From Melitaea cinxia (lineage: Eukaryota > Arthropoda > Insecta > Lepidoptera > Nymphalidae), in assembly GCF_905220565.1 (NCBI RefSeq), contig NC_059397.1, forward strand, positions 17,981,001-18,045,000: a stretch of DNA of 64,000 bases. The letters run 5' to 3'. A model generated the notes under the pieces. That model saw nothing but the letters and a program-made list of their open reading frames with translations. It ran no database searches and had not been told where the DNA came from. Positions within the stretch are counted from its first letter, which is position 1. Each line of letters starts with the position of its first letter. Below, in pieces: positions 54,601 through 60,661 of this stretch. Position numbers and translations under genes: made by a program.

Positions 54601-56407
54601 ATAGGTACCTAATGCCCCTCTGACATATTGTTTAAAGTTACACATACATTCAATTGAGTACATTCCTTAGTTTTTCTCCAAGAACTTGTCCACTTGTTGC
54701 TTCTCTATAGTACAGCGTTTGCTTATATCATCTCTCGTGGAGTTATTATGCCATGTTTTACTTTCGACCCAGCTAATAAAACATAATAGACATGGGTCAT
54801 AGAACTGCGACACAGTATGAGAAGTTCGCGCCATTTAAAAATGATCTAATAATAATTCTACGCGTAACCGTAAACTGTATTGCGGTACAACGCCGCATTA
54901 TCATAGCAATGGCGCAGCGCTACGTCACGTTACTTTAGCAAATCTAATGAATGTTTTAACTTTCTCTTATAACTTATTTTATCATTTTGTAATTTACAGT
55001 TTACGATGGTGTTTTATCCACTGTTGGACTTAAGTATATCCTATGGCAAATCACTGAGTTTGTGGTTTCTGTTAGCAACAGCTTTCAGACCCATTACATA
55101 CCCCATGTAAATATCATATTTTCGTCACTAAGAAATGTGTCTATTATATTTGTATTCAACTCTTGTAACCCTATTGTCTTATTCATCATTTAAACTTCAT
55201 ATTTCTCGTATAATATAGTATCATTTAATGTCAGTCAAAAGTCAAATTAGCTTTGATCATACTCAACTGACATTGTGATGTTTGTTTCGCATGCTACCAT
55301 AGTATAAAATCTAGCTTCAACTTTGCGTTATTATTTACGATGGTATCAAATTTATACGTGTGACATACTAGCTATATAAAACTATTTCTCACCAAGTAAG
55401 AAGTCTCAAGTCAATCAATGGCTGTATACTGTGTCTTCCATTTATATAAATTCAAAATAAAAATTAGTAAAAATTACACATTTCCAAGAAATCTGTAATT
55501 TCCATTTTGCAAATCTATTAATATATATTTCCTTCTTGTTGTCATAGTTTACTTGATTCCAGGAAAATATTTTTTTTTCCTATTTTTTATGACAAGTTCA
55601 AAGTTCAAATCTACATCTTCACTTAATATATCGAAATTCGTAATTTAATATTTATAAAGTAAAACTTCTTTGAAATCGTTGCGATTTGAAACTCGATAAA
55701 ACGAAAAAGCATCACGATAAAAACCAAACACATAAACGCGTAAGCGACGCCTTTTTATATGGCGCTTACGACTGTTTTCACGAGGCCGTTATCATCGTCG
55801 ATAGAACAAATCGCATCGGCCTACCTTCCTACGACTCTTCAGAAGTTACACATCTGCTGTGTTTAAATTACACTACACGCTTTTTTCCATTAATTGATAC
55901 CCATAATATTATGACTTAAAAATGCATTACAACAATTAAATTAGCTGTGTAACTACTGTTTGCAAGTAAAGTATAATGATCAGTTTTAATTTTTTTTAAA
56001 GTTTTTGACGTTAGATAGTAAGAGAAATATTTCCAAACACTACTTTTTATTTACAGAAATCAACAACATGCTTCGACCATAGGCAGCTCGCAGTCGGTGC
56101 AACCGAAGCAGAAGTGACAACAAACAATGAAGAATTAGTTAAAAGTGATGAAATCGTTAAAAGTGATGAACGAGACGTTACAAAAAGTGTTTCGGTGGAC
56201 AATACGTGCGATAATAAAACGTGCGGATTAAAAAAACGTAATCTATCAATATCGACGCAAATTAAAACAACACACAACAAATCGGAAATCGGACTCAAGC
56301 AAAAGAAGTGTATGATGCATAGGAAACAAAAAAATATCAAAAATAATGATGTGATAGCGGATATAGCGGCACCGCTTGCTGAGCATATTTTAATGAAGAC
56401 ATTTTAA
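27175..56407 (+). CDS. TMTC1: TMTC1-like protein O-mannosyltransferase gene, 13 exons, N-terminus not found
   Basis: Spliced gene; the thirteen exons are listed separately and join in one phase to give 713 residues and a stop. Known of the family: TMTC1-4 are multipass ER membrane proteins that add O-mannose to cadherin-type ectodomains, with a membrane half followed by lumenal TPR repeats. Seen here: family motifs in the right order, including RLNYALTGLKP, HPVHTEAVAGVVGRAD, AKETGVT, PTFSAQDNPAAF, LSHDWQMGSVPL, VPASNL, VIAERVLYIPS, then TPR units from about residue 350 to 540. The TPR start (SLPQNAKLHYN, ASAHNNIGTL) and the shortened second TPR fit TMTC1 better than TMTC2-4 from memory. Exon 1 here begins inside an Arg codon, so roughly 80-100 N-terminal residues, including the FVFDD-type acidic motif, are missing. 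The C-terminus is a polar tail with no TPR. The family call is firm; the paralogue call is an inference. Confidence 0.93.
27353..28804. other. TMTC intron a-b
   Basis: 1452 bases, AT-rich. A LINE 3' tail lies at 28480-28710; nothing else is recognised. Confidence 0.8.
28480..28710 (+). repeat. LINE 3' tail
   Basis: 'AACTGCGGAGTTTCTTGCCG', 'TTCTTCTCTGCAGAATCTAC', 'CGATTCAAAAGTGCTCATGG', 'TGAATAAAGCTG' and a TTTTGA-type tail. It is a common lepidopteran LINE end and ends 95 bases before exon b. Confidence 0.75.
28805..28878 (+). CDS. TMTC1: TMTC exon b, residues 61-84
   Basis: Short 74-base exon between CACAG and GTAAGG. It encodes VAGVVGRADVLA and a Phe/Leu/Ser membrane helix ending VYHR. 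The motif HPVHTEA-VAGVVGRAD is split exactly by the phase-0 intron upstream. It ends with two bases of an Arg codon. Confidence 0.94.
29193..29570 (-). repeat. Family D repeat
   Basis: 'ACCGACTTTAATTACATCGT', 'CAAGTAATACAACGTAGGTA', a second half from 29335 and the end 'CTCCTTTTTTTGTAGGCCGG' show a full-length reverse copy. Confidence 0.82.
29855..30000 (+). repeat. LINE 3' tail, family G
   Basis: 'GATTGTCTGGTAGAAATGGC', 'GTACAATAAAGTATAAAATA' and an (AAAT/AATA) tail. Confidence 0.7.
30372..30790 (+). repeat. Family D repeat
   Basis: 'CCACTTCCAAAAAACAGGAG', 'TTTTCGTCGACCTACGTTGT' and 'TTTTTTCGTTTGCCATCTAA' in the family order. It forms an inverted pair with the copy at 29193-29570. Confidence 0.82.
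31020..31405 (+). pseudogene. RTE/LINE reverse-transcriptase C-terminal remnant, frameshifted
   Basis: Two frames together give the familiar end of a LINE ORF: EMRALRSMIGVKLSDRIRN and GLKEDVV, then MLRWFGHVERMSEERL, GRVGRGRPRRTFRDQV and a Trp/Lys block. The frame changes at about 31122-31126, where a stop also appears. The end is followed by an ATGT-type tail (GTATGTATGTGTGTATG). Everything 5' of this is missing, as in a 5'-truncated insertion. It is not a host gene. Confidence 0.85.
32232..32369 (+). CDS. TMTC1: TMTC exon c, residues 85-130
   Basis: After TTCTCTAG and before GTATGA. It encodes a short basic loop (SNKK), then a helix containing LGALSMLAKETGVTVLLL; the KETG motif is a hallmark of TMTC proteins, where it sits at a membrane boundary. 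It ends CWPLVK plus two bases of an Arg codon. This begins the cytosolic or lumenal loop that continues in exon d. Confidence 0.94.
32664..32945 (+). repeat. Family D repeat
   Basis: 'GACTTCAAAAAGGGAGCAGG', 'CTGGGTATACCGATTTTGAT', 'TTTTTTCGTCTACCTACATT', 'TTTTCGTTTGCGTGCAAA'. Confidence 0.8.
33270..33405 (+). repeat. LINE 3' tail, family G
   Basis: 'AGTTGTCTGGAAGAGATTGC', 'TTAGCGATAAAACCGCCTTT', 'TACAATAAAGAGTATAAATA'. Confidence 0.75.
34595..34872 (+). repeat. Family B SINE-like element, full length
   Basis: 'AACTGAGGTAAGGTACAGCA', 'GCTCAAAATATGGAGCAGCT', 'TTGGTGAGTAAGGTGACCAG', 'ACCATTAGGTGAGCCGTACG', 'TTGCCGACCTAGT' and an A/T tail. Confidence 0.9.
35568..35765. repeat. Unassigned interspersed repeat
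   Basis: A G+C-rich block with ACGCTAGCGCGACCCCATCT, CCCAGGCGGATGACTGCTGA and GGTCAGTAAAAGTCTGACAT. I recall similar blocks as dispersed repeats in Lepidoptera but cannot name the family. Confidence 0.5.
35787..35860. repeat. Two tandem hairpins with identical arms
   Basis: Arms CACAGAAATAGT / ACTATTTCTGTG at 35787-35798 with 35809-35820, and again at 35829-35840 with 35849-35860. The 10-base and 8-base loops differ, and the spacer GTTCAATA is repeated before and after. The four arms can also pair with each other. Confidence 0.92.
36311..36365. repeat. Direct repeat, left copy
   Basis: A 55- to 56-base block (TTTTTATAAAAATACGTTCT to AATGTAA) that returns with two mismatches at 36666-36720, right after the Helitron-like element. 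Confidence 0.92.
36366..36664 (+). mobile_element. Helitron-like non-autonomous element
   Basis: Begins TC (TCTTCTTATATATAAAAATG) after A, ends GTTCGCCGGATCAGCTAG before T. Inside are GCGCAAAACTCGAGAACGG and TTGGACCGATTTCGCTAATT. It has no coding capacity. It shares its 3' end with 14521-14717. Confidence 0.75.
36666..36720. repeat. Direct repeat, right copy
   Basis: Differs from the left copy by GTTGAGCC for GTTCAGCC and AAATAAATG for AAATGAATG. Confidence 0.92.
37461..37765 (+). mobile_element. Family A SINE
   Basis: Head 'GTAGTGGTGCGTATAGGCGC' and 'CAGGTTTGATTCCCGCTCGG' (a B-box-like element with a changed base), body 'GTGGGTCTCCCCACCGGAAC', 'GATAGCGATCGTTACTCATG', tail 'AGGCCTGTAACCAGCAGTTG'. 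Confidence 0.85.
38274..38450 (+). CDS. TMTC1: TMTC exon d, residues 131-189
   Basis: After TTTTAG and before GTAAGC. A basic variable loop of about 28 residues (SLCSLKIDKKCTG...) is followed by a membrane helix (VLVSLSLLVCLRLALLQG) and the conserved loop PTFSAQDNPAAFHPSF. The family form of this loop is P-FSEQDNPAAF. The last two bases AG begin the Arg codon completed in the next exon. The intron before it is the longest inside the gene (5.9 kb) and carries many repeats. Confidence 0.94.
38451..41055. other. TMTC intron d-e
   Basis: 2605 bases, AT-rich. Contains a transposon remnant at 39171-39370 with an 11-C run (39225-39235) and a small hairpin at 39661-39683 (ACAAGTTCC/GGAACTTGT). Confidence 0.75.
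39171..39370. repeat. Diverged transposon remnant
   Basis: Begins CTAGCTGACTTCGCAAACAT and contains CGATTCTCAGACCTACCC and AAAATCGGTTCAGTCG, sharing these with 10365-10665. Confidence 0.7.
41056..41245 (+). CDS. TMTC1: TMTC exon e, residues 190-253
   Basis: After TTTCAG and before GTGAGA. It encodes MTFCYLAAFNWWLLLCPWTL, then SHDWQMGSVPLI, GWDPRNF and another helix (FGALLLLCYRC). The block AFN-WLL--P-TLSYDWQMGS-P is one of the most conserved in TMTC proteins. It ends in phase 0 after a Glu codon. Confidence 0.95.
41490..41750 (+). repeat. Family D repeat
   Basis: 'AGACTTCAAAAAAGGAGGCG', 'GTTCTCAATTCGACTGTATT', 'TACTGGGCATACCGA', 'GAAGTCGGTTTTATTTTT'. Confidence 0.82.
42828..43113 (+). repeat. 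Family B SINE-like element, reference copy
   Basis: Complete: 'AACTGAGGTAGGGCACAGCA', 'GGAGCAGCCCGACTGGGGAG', 'TACTGTTTTCAAGCAGTATT', 'GGTGACCAGAGCTCCTGGGG', 'CGCTTACCATCAGGTGAGCC', 'TTGTTTGCCGACTAAGTGAC', A-run. I see no clear pol III boxes and do not assign the head type. Confidence 0.93.
43225..43555 (-). repeat. Family D repeat
   Basis: 'TTTGCTCGCAAATGAAAAAA', 'ACCGACTTCAATTAAATCGA', and the end 'CCTCCTCCTTTTTTGAAGCC'. It includes a (TA)n run near its end. Confidence 0.85.
43927..44212 (+). mobile_element. Family A SINE, best full copy with B box
   Basis: 'CGGTTGCGGGTTCGATCCCC', 'GCACATGACAAACATTTGTG', 'GGGTCTCCCCACCGTGCCTC', 'GTTAAGCCGTCGGTCCCGGT', 'TTATCATGTGCACCTGATTG', 'ATCCTTCTCCTATATGGGGA', 'TTACAGGCTGAAGCG'. 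The whole is typical of a lepidopteran tRNA-derived SINE; a Metulj-type assignment is from memory. Confidence 0.92.
44241..44280. repeat. 40-bp palindrome 32 bp before TMTC exon f
   Basis: TCTAGTAACTAATAAATAGA followed directly by its near-perfect reverse complement (1 mismatch pair). It sits in the polypyrimidine and branch-point zone upstream of the acceptor at 44311-44312. Confidence 0.93.
44313..44434 (+). CDS. TMTC1: TMTC exon f, residues 254-293
   Basis: After TTTAG and before GTATGT. It encodes a long hydrophobic stretch (VIGLLLLVVPFVPASNL) and GFVIAERVLYIP, matching the conserved VPASNLFF-VGFV-AERVLY-PS segment. The exon lies 100 bases after a family A SINE and 32 bases after a 40-base palindrome. 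Confidence 0.95.
44713..45078 (+). mobile_element. TIR-like element, L and R blocks joined
   Basis: L (44713-44904: AAGTATTTAGGAAATTTAG, TTTTTGTCGACAGTATAAAA) and R (44905-45078: GTCGTGTGACTGATATTACG, CGCCCAGCCAAATGTCAAGC) end with AAGGAACTTCGTTCC. L recurs forward at 60713-60913 and R recurs inverted at 60003-60176. No frame is coding. Confidence 0.75.
45551..45608 (-). repeat. Family A SINE 3' end fragment
   Basis: 'TTCAGTCTGTATCATCCCAG', 'TGCTGGGCATAGGCCTCTTT', then it breaks into the AT microsatellite. Confidence 0.82.
45612..45650. repeat. (AT)n microsatellite
   Basis: About 18 perfect AT units directly after the family A fragment. Confidence 0.97.
45785..45875 (+). repeat. LINE tail scrap, family G, diverged
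   Basis: 'AACTGGAAGAGAATGCCACT' and 'CTTTGTACCGTTTAAAAAAA' loosely match the other family G copies. Confidence 0.45.
45888..46024 (+). mobile_element. Family A SINE fragment just upstream of exon g
   Basis: 'GCAATCGTTACTCATGGTAG', 'CAGCCAACCCATGGAGGAGC', 'AAGCAGTTCTCACAGCG', 'TTACAGACTGAA'. It ends 47 bases before the exon g acceptor. Confidence 0.8.
46071..46235 (+). CDS. TMTC1: TMTC exon g, residues 294-348
   Basis: After CTTGTAG and before GTTAGT. It begins SVGSVIITAYG, where the family usually has SMG. It then has a Lys/Pro turn, a helix of mostly Ala, Val and Leu, and RTHRRNADWRDRATLLR. The RN-DW---E--L block is the conserved linker from the last membrane helix to the TPR domain. A family A SINE fragment ends about 47 bases before the acceptor. 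Confidence 0.94.
46236..46648. other. TMTC intron g-h
   Basis: 413 bases. 46297-46360 (AAGTTATACTTCTTTTGGCG, AGGGAAAAATGATGA, TTTTTACGATGTG) matches the inverted 61571-61645 block, a small dispersed repeat. Confidence 0.75.
46649..46762 (+). CDS. TMTC1: TMTC exon h, first TPR, residues 349-386
   Basis: After TTTCAG and before GTACAA. It encodes ADLASLPQNAKLHYNFGNFL and the second helix DNAIKHYKEALR, a canonical TPR with G8, A20, Y24 and A27 type positions. The start SLPQNAK closely follows the TMTC1 pattern (SLPHNAK). The intron before it is the shortest in the gene, 413 bases. Confidence 0.95.
47018..47152 (+). repeat. Family B 3' half
   Basis: 'GGGGATTGGGGATTGGGTCG', 'CGCTTACCATCAGGTGAGCC', 'GTACGCTTGTTTGCTGACCT', A-run. 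Confidence 0.88.
47156..47220 (+). repeat. Family A SINE scrap joined to family B
   Basis: 'CATTTGTATTGACCATACAG', 'ATGTTTGTCGTGGTCTGG', 'CGTTTGTGCG'. Just upstream (46988-47017) 'AGCGGTAACAATGAGACAAA', 'GCACATGACAAACATCC' looks like the head of the same SINE, so family B apparently landed inside a family A copy. Confidence 0.75.
48126..48266 (+). CDS. TMTC1: TMTC exon i, TPR 1 end to TPR 3 start, residues 387-433
   Basis: After GGTTAAG and before GTAAGT. It encodes LWPSYASAHNNIGTLI, the end of TPR 1 and helix A of TPR 2, then a helix B brought closer than usual (NADSAEQHFLKAI), then HHVNAHYNLGKLY. The shortened second repeat is also a feature of TMTC1 (TLTRDTAEA in vertebrates, from memory), which supports the paralogue call. 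Confidence 0.94.
48267..50147. other. TMTC intron i-j
   Basis: 1881 bases, strongly AT-rich (especially 48830-49110). No repeat family or exon recognised. Confidence 0.65.
50148..50347 (+). CDS. TMTC1: TMTC exon j, TPR 3 to 5, residues 434-500
   Basis: After CTTCAG and before GTATTT. It completes a TPR (KKSGRIIQAIKMLERCI), then has a degenerate unit rich in Lys, Glu and Leu (KPESEKPKILKRLLELEP) and NNWEHYVLYGNWLSKKG, helix A of another unit. It ends in phase 1, so the next exon must begin by completing a Gly codon, and it does. This part is more diverged from vertebrate TMTC1 than exons h and i. Confidence 0.92.
50348..51454. other. TMTC intron j-k
   Basis: 1107 bases; a family B copy at 50462-50702, otherwise nothing recognised. 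Confidence 0.75.
50462..50702 (+). repeat. Family B SINE-like element with internal deletion
   Basis: 'GGGAAATTTGCTCAAAATAT', 'TACTGTTTTCAAGCAGTATT', 'GGTGACCAGAGCTCCTGGGG', then it jumps from 'GTCGGCAACGCG' to 'GCAATCGCTTACCATCAGG' with about 45 bases missing; A-tail. Confidence 0.88.
51455..51620 (+). CDS. TMTC1: TMTC exon k, last TPR-like unit, residues 501-555
   Basis: After TTCCCCAG and before GTAAGA. GLPGAAAKYFLEATRLSF completes the TPR begun in exon j. It continues through a charged stretch (RNRNVEKPIRGD) and a further weak helical pair (TALMYRSLGQKSRTLQLL). The phase fits both neighbours. Confidence 0.9.
51621..54228. other. TMTC intron k-l
   Basis: 2608 bases. Holds an unusual G-rich block at 52808-52970 (GAGAGGGGGCAAGGGGGG, TGCCCCGGGCGCGAG) and a family E remnant at 53420-53945. 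Confidence 0.7.
53420..53945. repeat. Transposon remnant, family E
   Basis: 'AAGAAGCAAAAACTTTG', 'GCGCAGACGGAGGAGTATGA', 'TTTCGCACAC', and the end 'CCCGTGCAAAGCCGGGGCGG', 'GTCGCTAGTTG'. The end resembles the reverse of the 24686 start (ACTAGCTG-ACCC-GCGC). Confidence 0.72.
54229..54352 (+). CDS. TMTC1: TMTC exon l, GC-rich, Trp/Arg-rich, residues 556-597
   Basis: After ATACTCAG and before GTAAGC. In the frame demanded by exon k it encodes WHTWRRGWPSAAAAHTYLRD, then RLRLELEGRALAYSKAVNPT, with no stop. The end resembles the A-Y-KA---P of a TPR helix B. The local GC content is very high compared with everything around it. Two other frames are also open over much of the exon, so the phase argument is what decides. 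Confidence 0.85.
54353..56056. other. TMTC intron l-m
   Basis: 1704 bases, AT-rich. A 77-codon frame at 55686-55919 has no recognisable domain and no matching splice sites. Nothing else is named. Confidence 0.6.
56057..56407 (+). CDS. TMTC1: TMTC terminal exon m, polar C-terminal tail, residues 598-713
   Basis: After TTTACAG, in phase 0, open for 116 codons to TAA. It is Ser/Thr/Asn/Lys/Glu-rich with no hydrophobic segment. It contains a near-repeat LVKSDEIVKSDERDV, two Cys close together (TCDNKTCG), a basic stretch KKRN and a Lys-rich part KQKKCMMHRKQK. I know of no such tail in vertebrate TMTC1, which ends in TPRs. It could be lineage-specific, or the last TPRs could have been lost. The exon is supported by splice phase and a long open frame, not by homology. 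Confidence 0.78.
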   Translation, partial: KSTTCFDHRQLAVGATEAEVTTNNEELVKSDEIVKSDERDVTKSVSVDNTCDNKTCGLKKRNLSISTQIKTTHNKSEIGLKQKKCMMHRKQKNIKNNDVIADIAAPLAEHILMKTF

Positions 56408-56710
56408 AATATGAACGCTTTTTTTAGAAATAACGTGAGAGAAAAATGTGCTTGCAAGTGATCTGAGTATTATTTTTGGGGATACCTGTGAGGTTAGTTG
56501 TAAATTACGCCGACAATATCGCGAGGTTAATATTTAGCTAAGTAAAGATTCTGATATGAGAAGTGTTAAATGTTGTATGATTTGAAAATGGCACAATCAA
56601 AAAGAGTTTAGTGATGGAAAGCTTAAAACTTCTCATATCAAAATATTTAGATAGGAAACTAATTGTAAAGACAATTTTGTAGAAGAATAAAAAAGTTATA
56701 TTTTTGTCAG
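56408..56710 (+). other. Probable TMTC 3' UTR with AATAAA
   Basis: AT-rich non-coding DNA follows the TAA. An AATAAA at 56686-56691, about 280 bases after the stop, is the best polyadenylation signal. A run of 19 A at 56815-56833 lies further down and could be internal priming bait or an old retroposed tail; it is not itself evidence of the transcript end. Confidence 0.5.
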
Positions 56711-58061
56711 TGAAGGGTGATTGACTGTGTAGGGTGTCGATGCACCGATGTTTTTACGCTAAAATTAGGTAATAATTGTAAGTTGATTTAACATAAAGCT
56801 TGCTGTTATGATGTAAAAAAAAAAAAAAAAAAACAAGATTTACATTTTACATTTCACATGTTACACAATCATTACTGATCTCATATTCGACTATTCAATA
56901 TTATATTTTTAATGACATATATTAGCTATATTGATTTTTTTCTATTTTTTTATTCAAAACATATTTTCCTTTACGAGTTTCATCTGAATTGTATAGTTTT
57001 CGGAAATTATTATTGGTTACCGTCTTAACATATTTTGTTGTTAAGAATACAATTGTTTCATAAAATTAGCATTTGTTAGTATCATTGAATTTTATTAATT
57101 CAATACAATTAATAACATCTATAACAGAAAGCCTTATATCGAGCACGGCTAAGGACTGTACCACTGATATTAACTGCTTGGCCTCAACATTTCTATAATA
57201 AACATTATCAATATTCAACTATTTAATATTATTTACAAAAACAATGTCTAGTTCACGGTTAAACAGTTCATCAATAATGTATATATTATTTTTAAGTGTA
57301 GATTAAAGGCACTTGACATTGCTTTGAATGTACCGAGAATAAACAATTGAATTACTAACATTTGTTTCATTTCGCTTGGAGACTACAAATTATATAATAA
57401 ATGTATTGTTTGTTTTTATTGTCTAATTATTTGTATTTTTATTTCAAACAGAACTAAGAATAATCTGAATACACAATCTTTTCAAGTATGAGATCTAATT
57501 TTTAATGAAACGGGCTGATAAAGTCCATACCTGTATGAATTTCAAAAGAATAACTTACTGTCAGTAAACCACATTGGTTATTATTGTTTGTAATATTATT
57601 ATTCCTATTAACAATAATTATTTCTCTGTAATTAATGTTTCCGATATGGTATCGAGTTTCACGTTACTAGAGGAATTACATTCAAGTATTTACGAAATTA
57701 GTATCCATGTCTGCGTCAATCTGAAACTTGAAACGTTTGTTCAATTATAATTATGAATATATGTGGGATTCCTTCGAAGATCTTAATAGATATTTAATCA
57801 TATATTGGTTATATGATTAGATTGTATTTTGTTGGTTTGATTTGAGTATTCAGAACAACGATATTTTATGTAGTTAAAAATTATATTTTGACTTCATAAG
57901 CTATATTACCTAATAAAGATAATCCTTACTACAAAATGGTAAAGTTACAAGAGGTCGCAACCAAGATATATCAATAAGAGTTTAAAAAACTGGCTTACTT
58001 TTTACTTTTTTTTTACGAATAGCATCAAAATGTCATACAGTTCCCTTCATACTGTCGAAAA
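56711..58061. other. Downstream non-coding DNA
   Basis: AT-rich with a 19-A run at 56815-56833. No gene or repeat family recognised. Confidence 0.55.
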
Positions 58062-58275
58062 TGTATCATCATCATCACTTCAGCTCATCGCAGTCCTAGA
58101 GCCAGTTCGGCTGCAAGAGTCTTTCGCATTTTAGAGCTATGCCACGAACGATTGACAGAGACCCCATTCCGGGACCCTGATGATTTTGAGCCAGATTTAA
58201 CCCTCGGTCGCCTGTTACGACCCCCACGGGAAGAAAGGGGGTGGTGCTATTCTACTTGGCCGACACCACACGGCA
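58062..58275 (-). repeat. Family C repeat, diverged
   Basis: 'CATCATCATCACTTCAGCTC' and the end 'CTCGGTCGCCTGTTACGACC', 'CCCACGGGAAGAAAGGGGGT' match the reverse of the family C start. The middle is diverged. Confidence 0.7.
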
Positions 58276-58764
58276 TAATTGTAAATATACAATTGATTTT
58301 ACAAATCCGATAAATGAGTCACTTAGAAACACCATTTCGTTACGATCACTTGACACAGTCACTTCATTCTAAGTCTACAGTAAAGTCTGAATACCAAAAA
58401 TTGTATAGAACAGGTTTGTTAAAACAATAATATTTTTAATTAATAAAAATATAGAATTCAAAATTCGAAACAATGCAAATTATTTTTTTTTTACGTAATT
58501 GATGTTAGTACGAGTACTAAAAACACAAATCATATTGAATTTTAAATAAACAAAACCTCGAAAACTAGTCACGGTAACGTATTCCACGTAAACAAAAACA
58601 TATTCCAATAGAGCGATAGATACGCGACGGTTATTATTATCTATTTGAAATGAAATAAAGCAAAATGTGAAGCGCATTGTTTTGTGTGATCAAATTTATT
58701 TTCAGCGATCAATTAAAACACAAATGGAATATTCGTACATTTTGATGTATTTATCTTGTTCATA

Positions 58765-58884
58765 ATTTGGAGCAGCCCGACTGAGATAGTACCTCAAGCT
58801 TACAGAAGATCACAGCTTAATAATACTGTTTTCAAGCAGTGTTGTGTTCCTGGTGGTGAGTTAGGTGGCCGGAGCTCCTGAGGG
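58765..58884 (+). repeat. Family B 5' half
   Basis: 'ATAATTTGGAGCAGCCCGAC', 'TACTGTTTTCAAGCAGTGTT', 'GTGAGTTAGGTGGCCGGAGC', cut at 'TCCTGAGGGG'. Confidence 0.87.
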
Positions 58885-58887
58885 GAA

Positions 58888-59157
58888 TATAACTAGGTCA
58901 GCAAACAAGCGTACGGCTCACATGATGGTAAGCGATTACTGTAGCTGCTAGACGCCTGCAACACCGGAAGCATCGCAAGCGCATTGCCGACCCAATCCTC
59001 AATCCTCCCCAGGAGCTCTGGTCACCTTACTCACCAAGAGGAACACAGCTGTATGTGTTAGCTGTGGTCTTCTGTAGGGTCGAGGTACTACCTCAGTTGG
59101 GTTGCTCAATATTTTGAGCACGAAATCCCTGCTGGGTCCTACCTCAGTTAAACAACA
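58888..59157 (-). repeat. Family B element, reverse, head-to-head with previous
   Basis: 'CTAGGTCAGCAAACAAGCGT', 'CCCCAGGAGCTCTGGTCACC', 'TATTTTGAGCACGAAATCCC', 'TACCTCAGTTAAAC'. It forms an inverted pair with 58765-58884 separated by a few bases. Confidence 0.88.
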
Positions 59158-59207
59158 TATATTATAATTATTATTATTATATGTTCATTATTATACTTTA
59201 AACATAA

Positions 59208-59398
59208 TCACCTCGGATAGCACGTTAAGCCTGCGATCCGGTTGTTATCATGTACACCTGATAGCGGTCGCTACTTATAGTAGAGAATATATCCACCAAC
59301 CCGTATTGGAGCAGCGTCGTGGATTAAGCTCTGATCCTACTCCAAGGGAAAAGAGGCCTATGCCCAGCTGTGGGATATTACAGTCTGAAGCGAAGCAT
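59208..59398 (+). mobile_element. Family A SINE without head
   Basis: 'CACCTCGGATAGCACGTTAA', 'TTATCATGTACACCTGATAG', 'ATATATCCACCAACCCGTAT', 'AAAGAGGCCTATGCCCAGCT', 'TTACAGTCTGAAGCGAAGC'. Confidence 0.88.
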
Positions 59399-60002
59399 AA
59401 TCAACAGATCTTAAAATGCATCGCAAATTACTTAAGAATACACAGAGAATATCAAGAAATATATACATTTCAACCATTCAATTGTATTAATTTATACACC
59501 ATACATACTTGCGTATAGTATTTACAGTAAGCGGAACTAATCCTTTGTGATTTAAGGAATGTAAGCTATGCATTATTACAAATTAAGCTTTCATCTCAGT
59601 GTTGGGAAACAGACGCAATGAACTAATACGTAATGCGATTTAACTGAGAATTTGTAAATAATACTCAGATGTGAATTTGAATCTTAACAACGCTGTTGAC
59701 ACGTTACAGTTATTTTTAACTATCTACACGGACAGACTTTGTTCTGTAAAAAGTTAATAGTAAAAATTAGATAAATGTAACGTTTTCCGAGTGATCACTT
59801 TACTTTCATATCAAAATCTTCCGCAAGCCTTAAGGAACGTACAAAAAAATAAATTAATCGAATTTGGTCGAGCCATTTTCAAGTTGTGCGCTTAGCAACA
59901 TTCATTTTTATTTAAATAGATTAACTTTTTTGGCATTGTTGACTGTATTACCTACACGTGGAATCGATTCAATATTTTATACATATTTTTTATGTTCAGT
60001 TT
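59399..60002. other. Non-coding, nothing recognised
   Basis: Includes ATTTTCAAGTTGTGCGCTTAGCAACATTCATTTTTAT in broken form, which recalls the reversed start of the Helitron-like element at 36366 (59870-59920). Confidence 0.5.
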
Positions 60003-60176
60003 TGGAACGAAGTTCCTTACAGCAGGCTTGACATTTGGCTGGGCGACCGAACTTAAAAAAATGTGATACTAAAACCGTAAGAAAAATATATAACGGAAGT
60101 GATGTAATATCAGTCACACGACTGATTAATATGACGTTTGTAAAACTAAACTATTACTAGTAAACTTTTTTAAGGT
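60003..60176 (-). mobile_element. TIR-like element, R block inverted
   Basis: Begins GGAACGAAGTTCCTTAC, then GCAGGCTTGACATTTGGCTG, ATATCAGTCACACGACTG, TACTAGTAAAC: the reverse of 44905-45078. Confidence 0.8.
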
Positions 60177-60660
60177 AGATTAATTTAATGTACAGATTTG
60201 TTAACTACATTGTATATACTATAAAATATGATTTAAGCTCTTTTGGACTTGATTTTTATTTATTTATTTATCGAAATAAATAAACGCAAATACAACAAAA
60301 AATAAATTACTGTCACAGAAATACAACATAATATGGAATTTGTCATGCATTTTTCTTACTTCTCTTGCTAGGAATACGAGATTCTAACTCAAATATAACA
60401 AAGAAATATTGAATAGAAATAGTGCTTGTAGATGAAATTTGCATTCGATCGCACTCCCCGAACATAATACATCGGGTCCTTTATAGCAACTGTTTTTTCG
60501 TCCATCTGTTCTCTTAAGTGTTTTATTTATAGTTCTAGACTAAAATATGTAGAAATAAATGGTATTTTAATTAAACTCCTTTTACAAAAATATATAGGTA
60601 TCTACAATTGAGAAAAAAAAAACTAAGAATACAAAAATTATGTGGTTTCACGGGACACCA
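60177..60660. other. Non-coding between element blocks
   Basis: AT-rich; nothing recognised. Confidence 0.5.
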
Positions 60661-60661
60661 G

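Noticed and set aside
55686..55919. 77-codon frame as an extra TMTC exon
   Set aside because: Exons l and m already join in phase 0 without it, and it has no matching splice sites or TPR pattern.
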